From contig NZ_LASZ01000010.1 in the NCBI RefSeq assembly GCF_001014645.1, positions 1 to 64,000 on the forward strand: a stretch of 64,000 nucleotides of DNA. The letters run 5' to 3'. How positions within the stretch are numbered: the stretch's first letter is position 1; each line of letters begins with the position of its first letter. This stretch comes from Luteimonas sp. FCS-9. GTDB lineage: Bacteria; Pseudomonadota; Gammaproteobacteria; Xanthomonadales; Xanthomonadaceae. The notes below the pieces were generated by a model that saw nothing but the letters and a program-made list of their open reading frames with translations, made no database searches and had not been told where the DNA came from. The position numbers and the translations under genes were made by a program. Shown here one piece after another: positions 7,978-17,149 of the stretch.

Positions 7978-10206
7978 TCAGTACAGATCCACCGGATCGA
8001 CGTCGAGCGACCAGCGCGTCCGGCGCGCCTCGGGCAGCGCGTGGATCGCCGGCAGCGCCGCGTCCAGGACCGCGTGCAGGCGCGCGCGGTGGTCGGCGGC
8101 CAGCAGCAGCTGCGCGCGCCAGGTGCCCGCGCGTCGCGGCATCGGCGCGGCGACCGGGCCGTCGAGCGACAGCGTCGGCAGGCCAGCGGCGTCGCGGCCG
8201 GCATGGCCGGCGAGCAGCGCACGGGCGGCCTGCAGGAAGGCCATCGGCGGCTGCGCCTGCGGCGATTCGGCGCGCAGCAGCGCCAGCGGCGCGAACGGCG
8301 GGAAGCCGGCGGCCTGGCGCTGATCGAGCTCGCCCGCGGCGAAGGCGTGGTAGCCGCCGTGCACCAGCGTCTGCAGCAGCGCGTGCTCGGGGTGGTGGGT
8401 CTGCAGCAGCACCAGCCCCGGCTTGTCCGCCCGGCCGGCGCGGCCGGCGACCTGGATCAGCAGCTGCGCCAGTTTCTCGCCGGCGCGGAAGTCGGCCGAG
8501 AACAGCCCCTCGTCGACGCCGACCACACAGACCAGCGTCAGGATCGGCAGGTCGTGTCCCTTGGCAAGCATCTGGGTGCCGATCAGGATGCCCGGGCGGG
8601 TGCCCAGTTCGGCGAACAGCCGCTCGAGCGCGTCGCGGCGGCGCGTGCTGCCGCGGTCGATGCGCAGTACCGGCACGTCCGCGAAGCGCGCGGCCAGCAG
8701 TTCCTCCAGCCGCTCGGTGCCGATGCCCTGAGGCTGCAGGCCGAGGCTCGCGCAGTCGGGGCAGGCCGGCGGCGCGCTCTGCCGGTGACCGCAGTGGTGG
8801 CACTGCAGGCGGCGGCCGCCGGCGTGCACGGTCATCGGGTGGGCGCGCTCGGGCGTGCTGCAGCGTGGGCAGTGCGCGCTCCAGCCGCAGTCGTGGCACA
8901 ACAGCACCGGCGCGTAGCCGCGACGGTTCTTGAACACCAGGACCTGGCCGCCGGCGTCGAGCGCGCCGCGGATCGCGGCGAGCAGTTCGGGCGACAGGCC
9001 GGCCTCCAGCGGGCGCTTGCGCACGTCCAGCACGCGGACCGCCGGCGGCTTCGCGCCGCCGGCGCGCTGGGCGAGCCGCAGGTGCCGGTAGCGGCCGGCC
9101 ACGGCGTTCTGCAGCGATTCGAGCGACGGCGTCGCGCTGCCCAGCAGCACCGGCACGCCGAGCGCCTTGCCGCGCACCAGCGCGAAGTCGCGGGCGTGGT
9201 AGCGGATGCCGTCCTGCTGCTTGTAGCTGCCGTCGTGCTCCTCGTCGACGACGATCAGCCCGGCATCGGGCAGCGGCACGAACACCGCCGACCGGGTGCC
9301 CACGATCACGCGTGCCTCGCCGCGCCAGGCCGCTGCCCAGACGCGCGCGCGCTCGCCATCGCCCAGCCCCGAGTGCAGCGCGTGCACCGGGACGCCGAGG
9401 CGGGCGCGGAAGCGGGCCAGCGTCTGCGGGGTCAGGCCGATCTCGGGGACCAGCACCAGCGCCTGACGTCCGCGCGCCAGGCACTGCGCGATGGCCTGCA
9501 GGTAGACCTCGGTCTTGCCGCTGCCGGTCACCCCGTCGAGCAACAAGGCCGCGAAGCCGTCGGTCGCGGCGACGGCATCGATGGCGGCGCGCTGCTCCGC
9601 GTTCGGGACCGGACCCGGCTGCGGGGCAGGCGCGAGCCGGGAGGCGGCGATGGCGATGCGTTCGGCCAGGCCCCGCGCGGCGAGCGTCCTGGCCGCGCCG
9701 CGCCAGCCCGGCAGCAGCAGGTCGAGCGCGTCCTCGTCGCGCGGCGCGGCCTGCAGCAGCTCGGCCAGCCGGCGCGGGCGGGCGCCGGGCTTCAGGCCCG
9801 GCACCGCGGCCTGGCCCGTCGCCGTCAGCTGCCAGGCCCAGGCATGGGTCTCGGGCAGCGGGTCGCCGCGGCGCAGCGCGGCCGGCAGGGCCGCCGCCAG
9901 CACCTCGCCCAGCGGCGCGTGGGTGTACCGGGACAGCCAGCGCAGCGAGGCGTCGAGCTCGCCCGCGACCAGCGGACGATCGTCGAGCAGTGCGAGGGCC
10001 TCGCGCAGCTGCGGCGCGTCGCCGGCCGGCGGTCCCACGTCGGCGACCACGCCGACGAGCTCGCGCGGGCCGAACGGCACCCGCACGCGGCGGCCGACGT
10101 GCCCGGCCCCGGCCGGGCCGTCGGCCGCCGGGAGGCGGTAGTCGAACAGCCGGGGCAGCGGCACGGGCAGCGCGACGCGCAGGACGTCGGGGTGGGGGGC
10201 GGGCAT
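7978..10206 (-). CDS. priA: Primosomal replication protein PriA
   Basis: 3'-5' helicase that reloads the replisome at stalled forks. 742 residues. Order of domains: 3' DNA-binding domain (about 1-100), winged helix, helicase lobe 1 with Walker A GVTGSGKTEVY and the box VVDEEHD, a zinc region with eight cysteines (CHDCGWSAHCPRC and CHHCGH with CPDC), helicase lobe 2 with QVAGRAGRADKPG, and a C-terminal domain. ATG at 10206 (MPAPHPDVL) is chosen; a GTG two codons upstream is also open. Intact. The region upstream carries two inverted DnaA-box sequences. Confidence 0.96.
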   Translation of the reverse strand: MPAPHPDVLRVALPVPLPRLFDYRLPAADGPAGAGHVGRRVRVPFGPRELVGVVADVGPPAGDAPQLREALALLDDRPLVAGELDASLRWLSRYTHAPLGEVLAAALPAALRRGDPLPETHAWAWQLTATGQAAVPGLKPGARPRRLAELLQAAPRDEDALDLLLPGWRGAARTLAARGLAERIAIAASRLAPAPQPGPVPNAEQRAAIDAVAATDGFAALLLDGVTGSGKTEVYLQAIAQCLARGRQALVLVPEIGLTPQTLARFRARLGVPVHALHSGLGDGERARVWAAAWRGEARVIVGTRSAVFVPLPDAGLIVVDEEHDGSYKQQDGIRYHARDFALVRGKALGVPVLLGSATPSLESLQNAVAGRYRHLRLAQRAGGAKPPAVRVLDVRKRPLEAGLSPELLAAIRGALDAGGQVLVFKNRRGYAPVLLCHDCGWSAHCPRCSTPERAHPMTVHAGGRRLQCHHCGHRQSAPPACPDCASLGLQPQGIGTERLEELLAARFADVPVLRIDRGSTRRRDALERLFAELGTRPGILIGTQMLAKGHDLPILTLVCVVGVDEGLFSADFRAGEKLAQLLIQVAGRAGRADKPGLVLLQTHHPEHALLQTLVHGGYHAFAAGELDQRQAAGFPPFAPLALLRAESPQAQPPMAFLQAARALLAGHAGRDAAGLPTLSLDGPVAAPMPRRAGTWRAQLLLAADHRARLHAVLDAALPAIHALPEARRTRWSLDVDPVDLY

Positions 10207-10736
10207 GGACACCGGCGAAGTCTAGGCGCTGCGCGCGACAGGCGGCAGGCCGCCCACACGTCGGCGCGGCAAACGCCGACCCTGGAATCGGCGGAGCGGC
10301 CAGCCATCGTCCGGCCGGGCGATTCCGCAGCCCCGGTCCGCCGTCGAGGTTTGCGGGCGAAATCTGTGGCCGGGCTCACCTTCCGCCCGCAAGTGACGGA
10401 TTGGAAACGGATTCCGGCTTATCCACACAAGCTGTGGATAAGGCTGTGCATGAACGCGGCGAAGGGGCCCGACATCCGGCATTCAGTGCGGTAAAGGCTT
10501 CGTTGGACAAAAAAGTGCCAAAATCAAAAATCCATTTGATATCAATCGCTTGGCCGTGAAACATTGCTGTCATGCCGCGGTGCGGGCCGGCGGGCTTCAG
10601 CCAAATGACAGCTTCGTGAGTCCTGTGCACAACGCCTGCGCCTGCCGAGCGCCTGTGGAAAGCTCGCCCGCGGCTTGTCAAGTCTCGCCTGCATCGGCCC
10701 GGCCGCTATGATGCCGGGCCCGAACCGCCCGTCCCG
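10207..10736. other. 530-base non-coding gap upstream of priA and the sigma-like gene
   Basis: Divergent promoter region between priA and the gene at 10737. It holds the inverted DnaA boxes (10418-10442) and an AT-rich tract at about 10500-10560 with a palindrome TTGATATCAA at 10536-10545. That tract probably contains at least one promoter, but I cannot fix hexamers. Open frames crossing it lack coding character. Confidence 0.6.
10418..10442. promoter_or_regulatory. Inverted pair of consensus DnaA boxes
   Basis: TTATCCACA at 10419-10427 and its reverse complement TGTGGATAA at 10433-10441 form a perfect 10-base inverted repeat (CTTATCCACA and TGTGGATAAG) with five bases between. Each arm matches the strict E. 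coli DnaA box. It could bind DnaA (regulation or titration) or simply fold as a hairpin. No dnaA, dnaN or gyrB gene is nearby, so an origin is not supported. Confidence 0.6.
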
Positions 10737-11726
10737 ATGAGCCCGACCCCGTCGTCCGCCTCCGGCCACTCGCCCGCCGCCGCCGCGTTCCTGCGGGGCG
10801 TGGAGCGACGCGCCGCGATGTTCGCGCAGTGGCAATGCGGGGACCTGGATGCCGGCGATGCCGCGGTGGCGGCGACGATGGCCGAGTTCGTCGGCGGCGC
10901 GTCGAAGGTGCCGTTCGCCGAATGGCCGCGGCGGTTCTGGTCGCTGCTGCTGGCCGCGCCCGCGCTGCGCGCCCCGCGCGCGTCGGGCGCCGACGACGGA
11001 CTGCCGGCACTGGACGGCCTGGCGAGCGGACCGCGGGTCGCGGTGCTGCTGCGCCTGGCCGCCGGCCTGCCCGAGCACGAGGCGGCCGCGGTGCTGGGCG
11101 TGTCCCGTGCGACCTACCGGCTCGGGCTGCAGCGTGCCCTGCCGCACCGCGACGACGGCAGCCCCGACGCCGGCGCGTGGCGTGCGCTGGCCGCGGCGGT
11201 CCAGGCCGGCATCCGCGCGCTGCCGCCCGACCGGCTCGCGCGCCTGGCGGCCCTGCGCGAGGCCGCCCTGCGCGGCCGCACGCCGGCGCTGCGCCGGTAC
11301 CCGGTCGCGCGCAAGGCGGTCGCCGAGATCGAGGCGGAGGCGGTCGACGGGCCGGAGGCCGCGCGCCGCCCGCGCTGGCTGTGGCCGGCGTTGGCGACCG
11401 TGGCGCTGGCGACGCTGCTGGCGCTGGCCGCGACCTGGCGCGACGCGCTGCGCGGCGCCCCGGCCGAGGACGAGATCCGCATCGAGGCGCTGGCCGACAG
11501 CGCGCCGGCCGCGCGCTACGACGCGGACGCCGCGCTGTTGACCGAGCGCGATTTCGAACTGCTGGCGGCCCCTGACGACGCCGCCGCCTGGCGCACGGAC
11601 CCGGCCTTCTTCGCCTGGCTGGCGGCGCAGCGCGAACTGCCGCAGGACCAGACCGCCGATGCACACCTGCAACCGGCCCAGACGTCCGACGATGGCGAAC
11701 CGGAGATCAGCGATGCCGAGCTCTGA
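10737..11726 (+). CDS. Membrane-anchored protein with sigma-70 region 4-like helix-turn-helix
   Basis: 329-residue protein of uncertain role. Residues about 95-137 look like sigma region 4 (RVAVLLRLAAGLPEHEAAAV then LGVSRATYR). Residues 214-233 form one transmembrane helix, followed by an acidic, presumably periplasmic tail. A sigma-like DNA-binding module tethered to the membrane suggests a signal-responsive regulator. No clear region 2 is visible, so it may not be a working sigma factor. It overlaps the next gene by 14 bases, so the two are probably translated together. ATG at 10737. Confidence 0.75.
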   Translation: MSPTPSSASGHSPAAAAFLRGVERRAAMFAQWQCGDLDAGDAAVAATMAEFVGGASKVPFAEWPRRFWSLLLAAPALRAPRASGADDGLPALDGLASGPRVAVLLRLAAGLPEHEAAAVLGVSRATYRLGLQRALPHRDDGSPDAGAWRALAAAVQAGIRALPPDRLARLAALREAALRGRTPALRRYPVARKAVAEIEAEAVDGPEAARRPRWLWPALATVALATLLALAATWRDALRGAPAEDEIRIEALADSAPAARYDADAALLTERDFELLAAPDDAAAWRTDPAFFAWLAAQRELPQDQTADAHLQPAQTSDDGEPEISDAEL

Positions 11727-12357
11727 GCGTGCGCGGCATCGCGCGGGCCGCGTGTTCGCCCTGCTGGCGCTGGCCGGCGCTGGTGCCGGCGCCTGGGCGC
11801 TGCCGCCGGCCTTGCCGCTCGATCGCCTGCCGGAGGCCGATCGCGCACGCCTGACCGCGCGCGCGGCGCAGCTGGCGACGATGTCGCCGGACGAGCGCGA
11901 CGCGCTCGTGGCCCGGCGCGCGGCCTGGGCGGCGCTTCCCGCCGCCGAACGCGCGCGCCGCCGGCTGGCGTTCGAGGCGGTGTCCGACCTGCCGGAGGCC
12001 GATCGCGCGCGGCTGCAGCAGGCCGCCGCGTATTTCGCCGGCCTCCCCGAGGACGAGCAGCAGGCGCTGCGGCTGCGTTTCGAGCAGCTCGACCAGGGAC
12101 TGCGCCGCGGCTGGCTGCTCGGGCCGACGCTGGGGGCCGAGTGGCCGCAACTGCACGCGCTGTTCGCGGCGATGCCCGAAGCCCAGCGTGCGCCCGCGAT
12201 CGCGGCGTTGCGCGCGGCCTCGCCGCAGGCGCGTGCCGACCTGGCGGTGCTGGCCCAGCGCACGCCGCCGCAGGATCGCGACGCGCTGCGCCGGCAGTGG
12301 CTGGCCGTGCCGGCGCCCGAACGCGACGCCTGGCTGCGTGCGCGCGTCGCGCCCTGA
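11713..12357 (+). CDS. DUF3106 exported protein
   Basis: 214-residue protein with an N-terminal signal or anchor (residues about 8-28, ending in AGAWALPPAL). It is followed by repeated helical segments of the DUF3106 type: LPEADRARL occurs three times with variations, together with MSPDERDAL, LPAAERARR and LPEDEQQAL. ATG at 11713 has GGAG seven bases upstream and lies inside the end of the preceding gene. The helical repeats resemble periplasmic chaperone or sensor folds such as the CpxP/ZraP group, but that is only an analogy. It may sense a periplasmic signal for the coupled membrane regulator. Confidence 0.8.
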   Translation: MPSSERARHRAGRVFALLALAGAGAGAWALPPALPLDRLPEADRARLTARAAQLATMSPDERDALVARRAAWAALPAAERARRRLAFEAVSDLPEADRARLQQAAAYFAGLPEDEQQALRLRFEQLDQGLRRGWLLGPTLGAEWPQLHALFAAMPEAQRAPAIAALRAASPQARADLAVLAQRTPPQDRDALRRQWLAVPAPERDAWLRARVAP

Positions 12358-12367
12358 GCCGCGCAGC

Positions 12368-13486
12368 TCAGGCCGTGTACAGCGCGTAGCCGGCCATCGG
12401 GACGGCGACGCTCAGGAACAGCGCGAGGTACAGCTGGCCGATCACCGCGAACTTGACCAGCGTCCACGGCCACGATTGGCCGTAGACGCGCTTCTGCATC
12501 GCCAGCAGGTAGATCGGCAGCGACCACAGCAACAGCGTCTGGGCCCAGCCGAGCGCATGCGCCGCCCAACCGGCGTGGGGCGCGAGCCAGCCGCCGGCCA
12601 GGGCGCAGCAGAACACGAGCAGCAGGCCGAGCATCAGCGCCGCGTGGCTGTAGAGCGCGATGACGACGTGCTCGAGGTACAGCCGGCGCTGGGACACGTA
12701 GAACAGCTTGAGCAGCACCGCGAACAGCGGGACCAGGATGAACAGCGTCGTCGGCGCGGCGCCGAGCAGCGCACGGCTGAAGACGCCCGGGTCGTCGCGC
12801 ATGCGCATGAGATTGCGCTCGATGCGTTCGCCCAGCGGCCCGCCGATCGTCGGCGGGCCGGGCCTGCGGGCGACGGGCGTCGCGTCGCCCGCCCCGGCGT
12901 CGTCCCGGTCCGCGCCGTCCGCCGGTCCTGCGCCGTCGCCGCCGCCCAGCGCCTCGATCCGCGCGTGCGCTTGCTGCCGGAGCAGCGCCTCGGCTTCGTC
13001 GAGCTGCGGCCGCACGCCGGGGATCGCGCCGGCGACGCGGCGGGTCTCGTCGAGGTCGGCGAGCACGTCGTCGCGGACCGCCACCACCTCGGCGACGGTC
13101 GTCGCCGCGGCGATGCGTCCGCGCGTCTCGCGGTCGAGGCTGTCGGCCGCGATGCCGAGCGTCGCGCCGTCGACGAGGAACTTCGCGACGAAGACCGTCA
13201 GCAGCGTGAGGATCACGAACAGCCGCATCGGCGCGACGTAGCGCACGCGCTGCCCGGCCAGGTAGCGCGCCGCGACGCGGCCCGGCACCAGCAGGTCGCG
13301 CAGGGTCCGGAAGATCCGCCCGTCGAGATGCCAGAACGACTCGAACACCTCCTCGATCGCGTGGCCCGTGTGGCGCACCGGACTGTGCGTGGACTGGCCG
13401 CAGCGATGGCAGAACGCGCCCTGCAGCGGGGTCGCGCAGTTCTCGCAGGCGGCCGGTTGCGGATCGCGCGCGTGGGCATCGGGCAT
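12368..13486 (-). CDS. DUF3667 membrane protein with zinc ribbon
   Basis: 372-residue integral membrane protein. Cysteines 14, 17, 26 and 29 (CENC then CHRCGQ) form a zinc-ribbon-like motif at the N-terminus, the hallmark of DUF3667. A hydrophobic helix follows RYVAPMR near residue 90, and four or so helices fill residues 230-370. A long soluble loop (about 125-215) is Asp/Gly/Pro rich. Start ATG at 13486 (MPDAHARD). It is convergent with the DUF3106 gene and divergent from the MATE gene. Function unknown. Confidence 0.85.
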   Translation of the reverse strand: MPDAHARDPQPAACENCATPLQGAFCHRCGQSTHSPVRHTGHAIEEVFESFWHLDGRIFRTLRDLLVPGRVAARYLAGQRVRYVAPMRLFVILTLLTVFVAKFLVDGATLGIAADSLDRETRGRIAAATTVAEVVAVRDDVLADLDETRRVAGAIPGVRPQLDEAEALLRQQAHARIEALGGGDGAGPADGADRDDAGAGDATPVARRPGPPTIGGPLGERIERNLMRMRDDPGVFSRALLGAAPTTLFILVPLFAVLLKLFYVSQRRLYLEHVVIALYSHAALMLGLLLVFCCALAGGWLAPHAGWAAHALGWAQTLLLWSLPIYLLAMQKRVYGQSWPWTLVKFAVIGQLYLALFLSVAVPMAGYALYTA

Positions 13487-13653
13487 GGCAGGCACCGGTT
13501 CGTGTGGCGGTGGAAGGCACGCGCCGATCCCGCCGGCCGATGGCCGTTCCCCCGGGATGCGCGCGATGTCCGTAAAATAGCCGCCTTGCGCGCCCCGGCG
13601 CCAGCGCACGCATCGGTTTCGTACGCGCGGCCGCAGTCGCCAGAGTCGGTCCC

Positions 13654-15033
13654 ATGTCCTCCCCTCCCGCCCTCCCGCGCTTCGGCCACGAAGTGCGCCG
13701 GACCGCCATCCTCGCCGCACCGCTGGTCGCAGGCCACGTCGCCACCGGCCTGATCGGCTTCGTCGATTCGGTCATCGCCGGCCACCACGGCACCCACACG
13801 CTGGCCGCGGTCGCGGTGGGCACGGCGATCTTCTGGCTGCCGCTGATGGTGCCGATGGGCACGCTGATGGCGGTGCCGCCCTCGGTGTCGCAGCTCGACG
13901 GCGAAGGGCGCCACGCCGAGGTCGGCCCGCTGTTCCGGCAGGCGCTGTGGCTGGCGGCCGGCCTGGGCGTGCTGCTGTTCGGCCTGCTGACGCTGCTGGC
14001 CCCCGCGCTCGGGCCGCTGGGCATCGCGCCGGACATCGTGCCCGGGGCGACCGCGTTCCTGCACGGCATCCGCTGGGGCGTGCCGGCGCTGACGCTGTAC
14101 TTCTGCATGCGCTACCTCAGCGACGGCGTGCACTGGACGCTGCCCACGATGCTGTTCGGCTTCGGCGGCCTGGCGGTGCTGGTGCCGACCGGCTACGCGC
14201 TGGCGTTCGGCTGGGGGCCGTTCCCCGAGCGCGGGGCCGGCGGCCTGGGCCTGGCCTCGGCGATCATGATGTGGCTGCAGGCCTCGGGCTTCGCGCTGTA
14301 CCTCGCGGTGTCGCGGCGGTTCGCCCGCTATGCGCTGTTCGCGCGGTTCGACCCGCCGCGCTGGTCGAGGATCGGGCCGCTGCTGCGCACCGGCCTGCCG
14401 ATCGGGGTCACGGTGACGATGGAAGGCAGCCTGTTCGTCGTCACCGCGCTGCTGATCGGCCGGCTGGGCGAGATCGAGGCCGCGGCGCACCAGATCGCCA
14501 TCAACGTCGCCGCGCTGTGCTTCATGGTGCCGTTCGGCCTGGCCGAGGCGACGACCGTGCGCGTGGGCAACGCGGTCGGTCGCGGCCTGGGCAGCGCCGG
14601 CGTGCGCCGCGCCGGCTTCGCCGGACTGGCGCTGGTGCTGGCGACCCAGACGGTGTCGGGCATCGCGCTGCTGCTGGGCCACGACCACGTGGTCCGGGCC
14701 TACACGCAGGACGCGGCGGTTGCCTCGCTGGCCGGCGCGCTGCTGCTGTACGCCGCGGCGTTCCAGTTCCCCGACGGCATCCAGGCACTGTCGGCCGGCG
14801 CGCTGCGCGGGCTCCAGGACACGCGCGTGCCGATGTTCCTGGCGGCCGCGGCCTACTGGGGCGTGGGCATGGCGCTGGGGGCCGGCCTGGGCCTGGGGCT
14901 GGGCTGGGGCCCGAAGGGCATGTGGCTGGGGCTGATCGCCGGCCTGTCGGTGGCGGCGCTGCTGCTGGGCGGGCGGTTCCTGCGCAGCAGCCGGCGCGTG
15001 GCGATGCCGTTGCCCGGCCGGCGGTCACAGTGA
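13654..15033 (+). CDS. MATE-family multidrug efflux transporter
   Basis: 459-residue inner-membrane cation antiporter of the NorM/MATE family, with about twelve helices arranged as two similar halves. Characteristic segments include GFVDSVIAGHHGTHTLAAVA in helix 2 and IAINVAALCFMVPFGLAEA followed by RVGNAVGRG in the second half. It probably exports cationic compounds with H+ or Na+ exchange; the substrate cannot be read from sequence. ATG at 13654. A TAAAAT hexamer at 13573-13578 could be part of its promoter. Confidence 0.92.
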   Translation: MSSPPALPRFGHEVRRTAILAAPLVAGHVATGLIGFVDSVIAGHHGTHTLAAVAVGTAIFWLPLMVPMGTLMAVPPSVSQLDGEGRHAEVGPLFRQALWLAAGLGVLLFGLLTLLAPALGPLGIAPDIVPGATAFLHGIRWGVPALTLYFCMRYLSDGVHWTLPTMLFGFGGLAVLVPTGYALAFGWGPFPERGAGGLGLASAIMMWLQASGFALYLAVSRRFARYALFARFDPPRWSRIGPLLRTGLPIGVTVTMEGSLFVVTALLIGRLGEIEAAAHQIAINVAALCFMVPFGLAEATTVRVGNAVGRGLGSAGVRRAGFAGLALVLATQTVSGIALLLGHDHVVRAYTQDAAVASLAGALLLYAAAFQFPDGIQALSAGALRGLQDTRVPMFLAAAAYWGVGMALGAGLGLGLGWGPKGMWLGLIAGLSVAALLLGGRFLRSSRRVAMPLPGRRSQ

Positions 15034-15156
15034 CCACCGGCGCATGCATTCGCCGGGCCGCCCGGGTAGGCTGCCGCGGTGGGACGGATCGCGGCCCCGC
15101 CGCCGGCGCCCGCCGCGGATCGCAGTCCCCTTACCGATGATGGAGTCGTATCGAGC

Positions 15157-17052
15157 ATGAGTACCGTTGTGCAGCCCCCGCGCGCCCCGTTGTCGCGCTT
15201 CATCGTCGGCCTCTGGGACGGCATGAACTTCATCCGCAGGCTGATCCTGAACCTGCTGTTCTTCGGCCTGCTGTTCCTGTTCGCGCTGCTGGTGCTGCTG
15301 GCGATCGTCGGCGGCGGCTCGCGCCAGGCGCCGCTGCTCGACCGCACGACGCTGGTGATCGCGCCGGAGGGCGAACTGGTCGAGCAGTACCGCACCGATC
15401 CGTTCATGCGTGCGCTGGCCGAGAGCGGCGGCGGCGGGACCGGCGAGGTGCAACTGCGCGACGTGCTGCGCGCGCTCGAGGCCGCCAAGCAGGACGCGCG
15501 GATCGAGCGCGTGCTGCTGCGCACCGACCGACTGACGTTCTCGGGCTACGCGTCGATGCGCGAGATCGCCGACGCGCTGGCCGAGCTGCGCGCGGCCGGC
15601 AAGCAAGTGGTCGCGTTCGGCGAATACTTCGGCCAGCAGCAGTACCTGCTCGCGGCGCAGGCCGACGAGGTCTACCTCGACCCCGAAGGCGGCATGATGC
15701 TCGAGGGCCTGAGCGGCTACCGCCAGTACTACCGCGAGGCGCTGGCCGACAAGCTGTCGGTGGACATGCACCTGTTCAAGGTCGGCGAGTACAAGTCCGC
15801 CGCCGAACCCTACATCCTCGACGGCGCCTCGCCCGAGTCGAAGGAAGCCGACCTGTACTGGATGAACGACATCTGGCAGCGGCACGTGGCCGACATCGCC
15901 AAGGCGCGCGGACTGACGCCCGAGGCGATCAATGCCGAGATCGATTCGCTGCCGTCGGGCATCGCCGCCGCGCAGGGCGACCTGGCGCAGTACGCGCTCG
16001 ACCACGGCTACGTGGACGGCCTGAAGACCTTCGAGGAAGTCGAGCAGCTGCTGGCCGATCGCGGCGTCGCCGACGAGGATGCCGATGGCGGCTTCCGGCA
16101 GGTCGCGATGCGCGACTTCCTGGCCCACGTCGAGCCGCGTCCCGCCGACCGCCGCGCGCAGGTCGCGGTCGTCGTCGCCGAGGGCGGCATCACCGGCGGC
16201 GACCAGCCGCCGGGCACGATCGGCGGCGAGTCGACCTCGGCGCTGCTGCGCGAGGCGCGCGAGGACGACCACGTCAAGGCGGTCGTGCTGCGCGTCGACT
16301 CGGGCGGCGGCGAGGTATTCGCGTCCGAGCAGATCCGCCGCGAAGTCGACGCGCTCAAGGCCGAGGGCAAGCCGGTGGTGGTGTCGATGGGCGACGTCGC
16401 AGCGTCGGGCGGCTACTGGATCAGCATGAACGCCGACCGCATCTATGCCGACGCGTCGACGATCACCGGCTCGATCGGCATCTTCGCGCTGGTGCCGACG
16501 TTCCCGCGCACGCTCGAGAAGATCGGCGTGCGTACCGACGGCGTCGGCACGACCCGCTTCGCCGGGGCGTTCGATCTGTCGCGCGAGCTGCAGCCCGAGG
16601 CCGGGCAGGCGATCCAGGCGATCATCGACCGCGGCTACCGCAACTTCATCGGCAAGGTCGGCGACGCGCGAGGCCGCAGCAGCGAGGAGATCGACACCGT
16701 CGCCCGCGGCCGGGTCTGGAGCGGCACGCAGGCGCTCGACCGCGGCCTGGTCGACGAGCTCGGCGGGCTGCGCACGGCGATCGCCAAGGCGGCCGACCTC
16801 GCCGACCTCGGCACCGATGCCTGGCGCGTGCGCTACGTCGAGAAGACCGCGACCCCGTTCGGGCGCTTCCTGACCGGCCTGGTCGGCAGCCGCGCCGGCG
16901 GCCTGCTGGTTGGCCACAGCGACTTTGCGCGCGGGCTGCTCGCCCGTGCGGTGCCGCGGGCCGAGCAGGACCTGCGCCTGCTCGAGAGCGTCATGACGCC
17001 GGTGCCGGGCAAGCCGGTCAAGGCGGTCGCCTACTGCTTCTGCGAGCTGTAG
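15157..17052 (+). CDS. sppA: Signal peptide peptidase SppA, 67K type
   Basis: Membrane-bound serine protease that degrades cleaved signal peptides. 631 residues, as in the long two-domain enterobacterial form (618 in E. coli). One transmembrane helix at about 30-52 anchors it. The Ser-Lys dyad is visible: Lys213 in VGEYKSAAEP and Ser417 in VAASGGYW. ATG at 15157 (MSTVVQPP) is chosen because the N-terminus then precedes the anchor by a normal distance; an upstream GTG at 15079 is unlikely. It is followed by a strong terminator. Confidence 0.93.
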   Translation: MSTVVQPPRAPLSRFIVGLWDGMNFIRRLILNLLFFGLLFLFALLVLLAIVGGGSRQAPLLDRTTLVIAPEGELVEQYRTDPFMRALAESGGGGTGEVQLRDVLRALEAAKQDARIERVLLRTDRLTFSGYASMREIADALAELRAAGKQVVAFGEYFGQQQYLLAAQADEVYLDPEGGMMLEGLSGYRQYYREALADKLSVDMHLFKVGEYKSAAEPYILDGASPESKEADLYWMNDIWQRHVADIAKARGLTPEAINAEIDSLPSGIAAAQGDLAQYALDHGYVDGLKTFEEVEQLLADRGVADEDADGGFRQVAMRDFLAHVEPRPADRRAQVAVVVAEGGITGGDQPPGTIGGESTSALLREAREDDHVKAVVLRVDSGGGEVFASEQIRREVDALKAEGKPVVVSMGDVAASGGYWISMNADRIYADASTITGSIGIFALVPTFPRTLEKIGVRTDGVGTTRFAGAFDLSRELQPEAGQAIQAIIDRGYRNFIGKVGDARGRSSEEIDTVARGRVWSGTQALDRGLVDELGGLRTAIAKAADLADLGTDAWRVRYVEKTATPFGRFLTGLVGSRAGGLLVGHSDFARGLLARAVPRAEQDLRLLESVMTPVPGKPVKAVAYCFCEL

Positions 17053-17098
17053 CGGGCCCGCAAAAAACGGTGCGCTTCCCGACGGGACGCGCTCGATC

Positions 17099-17143
17099 GG
17101 GGTCGGCGCGCACTGATTGGAACGTGCACGCCGACCCCTTTTT
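17099..17143 (+). terminator. Terminator of sppA
   Basis: A 15-base stem with one mismatch (17099-17113 with 17124-17138), a 10-base loop and then TTTTT, a clear intrinsic terminator on the plus strand just before the converging kdgK. Confidence 0.9.
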
Positions 17144-17149
17144 CTTCGG

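Noticed and set aside
10418..10570. Chromosome replication origin
   Set aside because: Only two DnaA boxes are present and none of dnaA, dnaN, recF, gyrB, rpmH or gidA is nearby.
10376..10681. Minus-strand 101-codon frame in the priA upstream gap
   Set aside because: No ribosome site, no recognisable motif, and it runs through the DnaA-box repeat and AT-rich promoter-like tract.
10737..11726. Ordinary ECF sigma factor
   Set aside because: A convincing region 2 is missing and a membrane helix plus periplasmic tail follow the helix-turn-helix, so only a sigma-like regulator is claimed.
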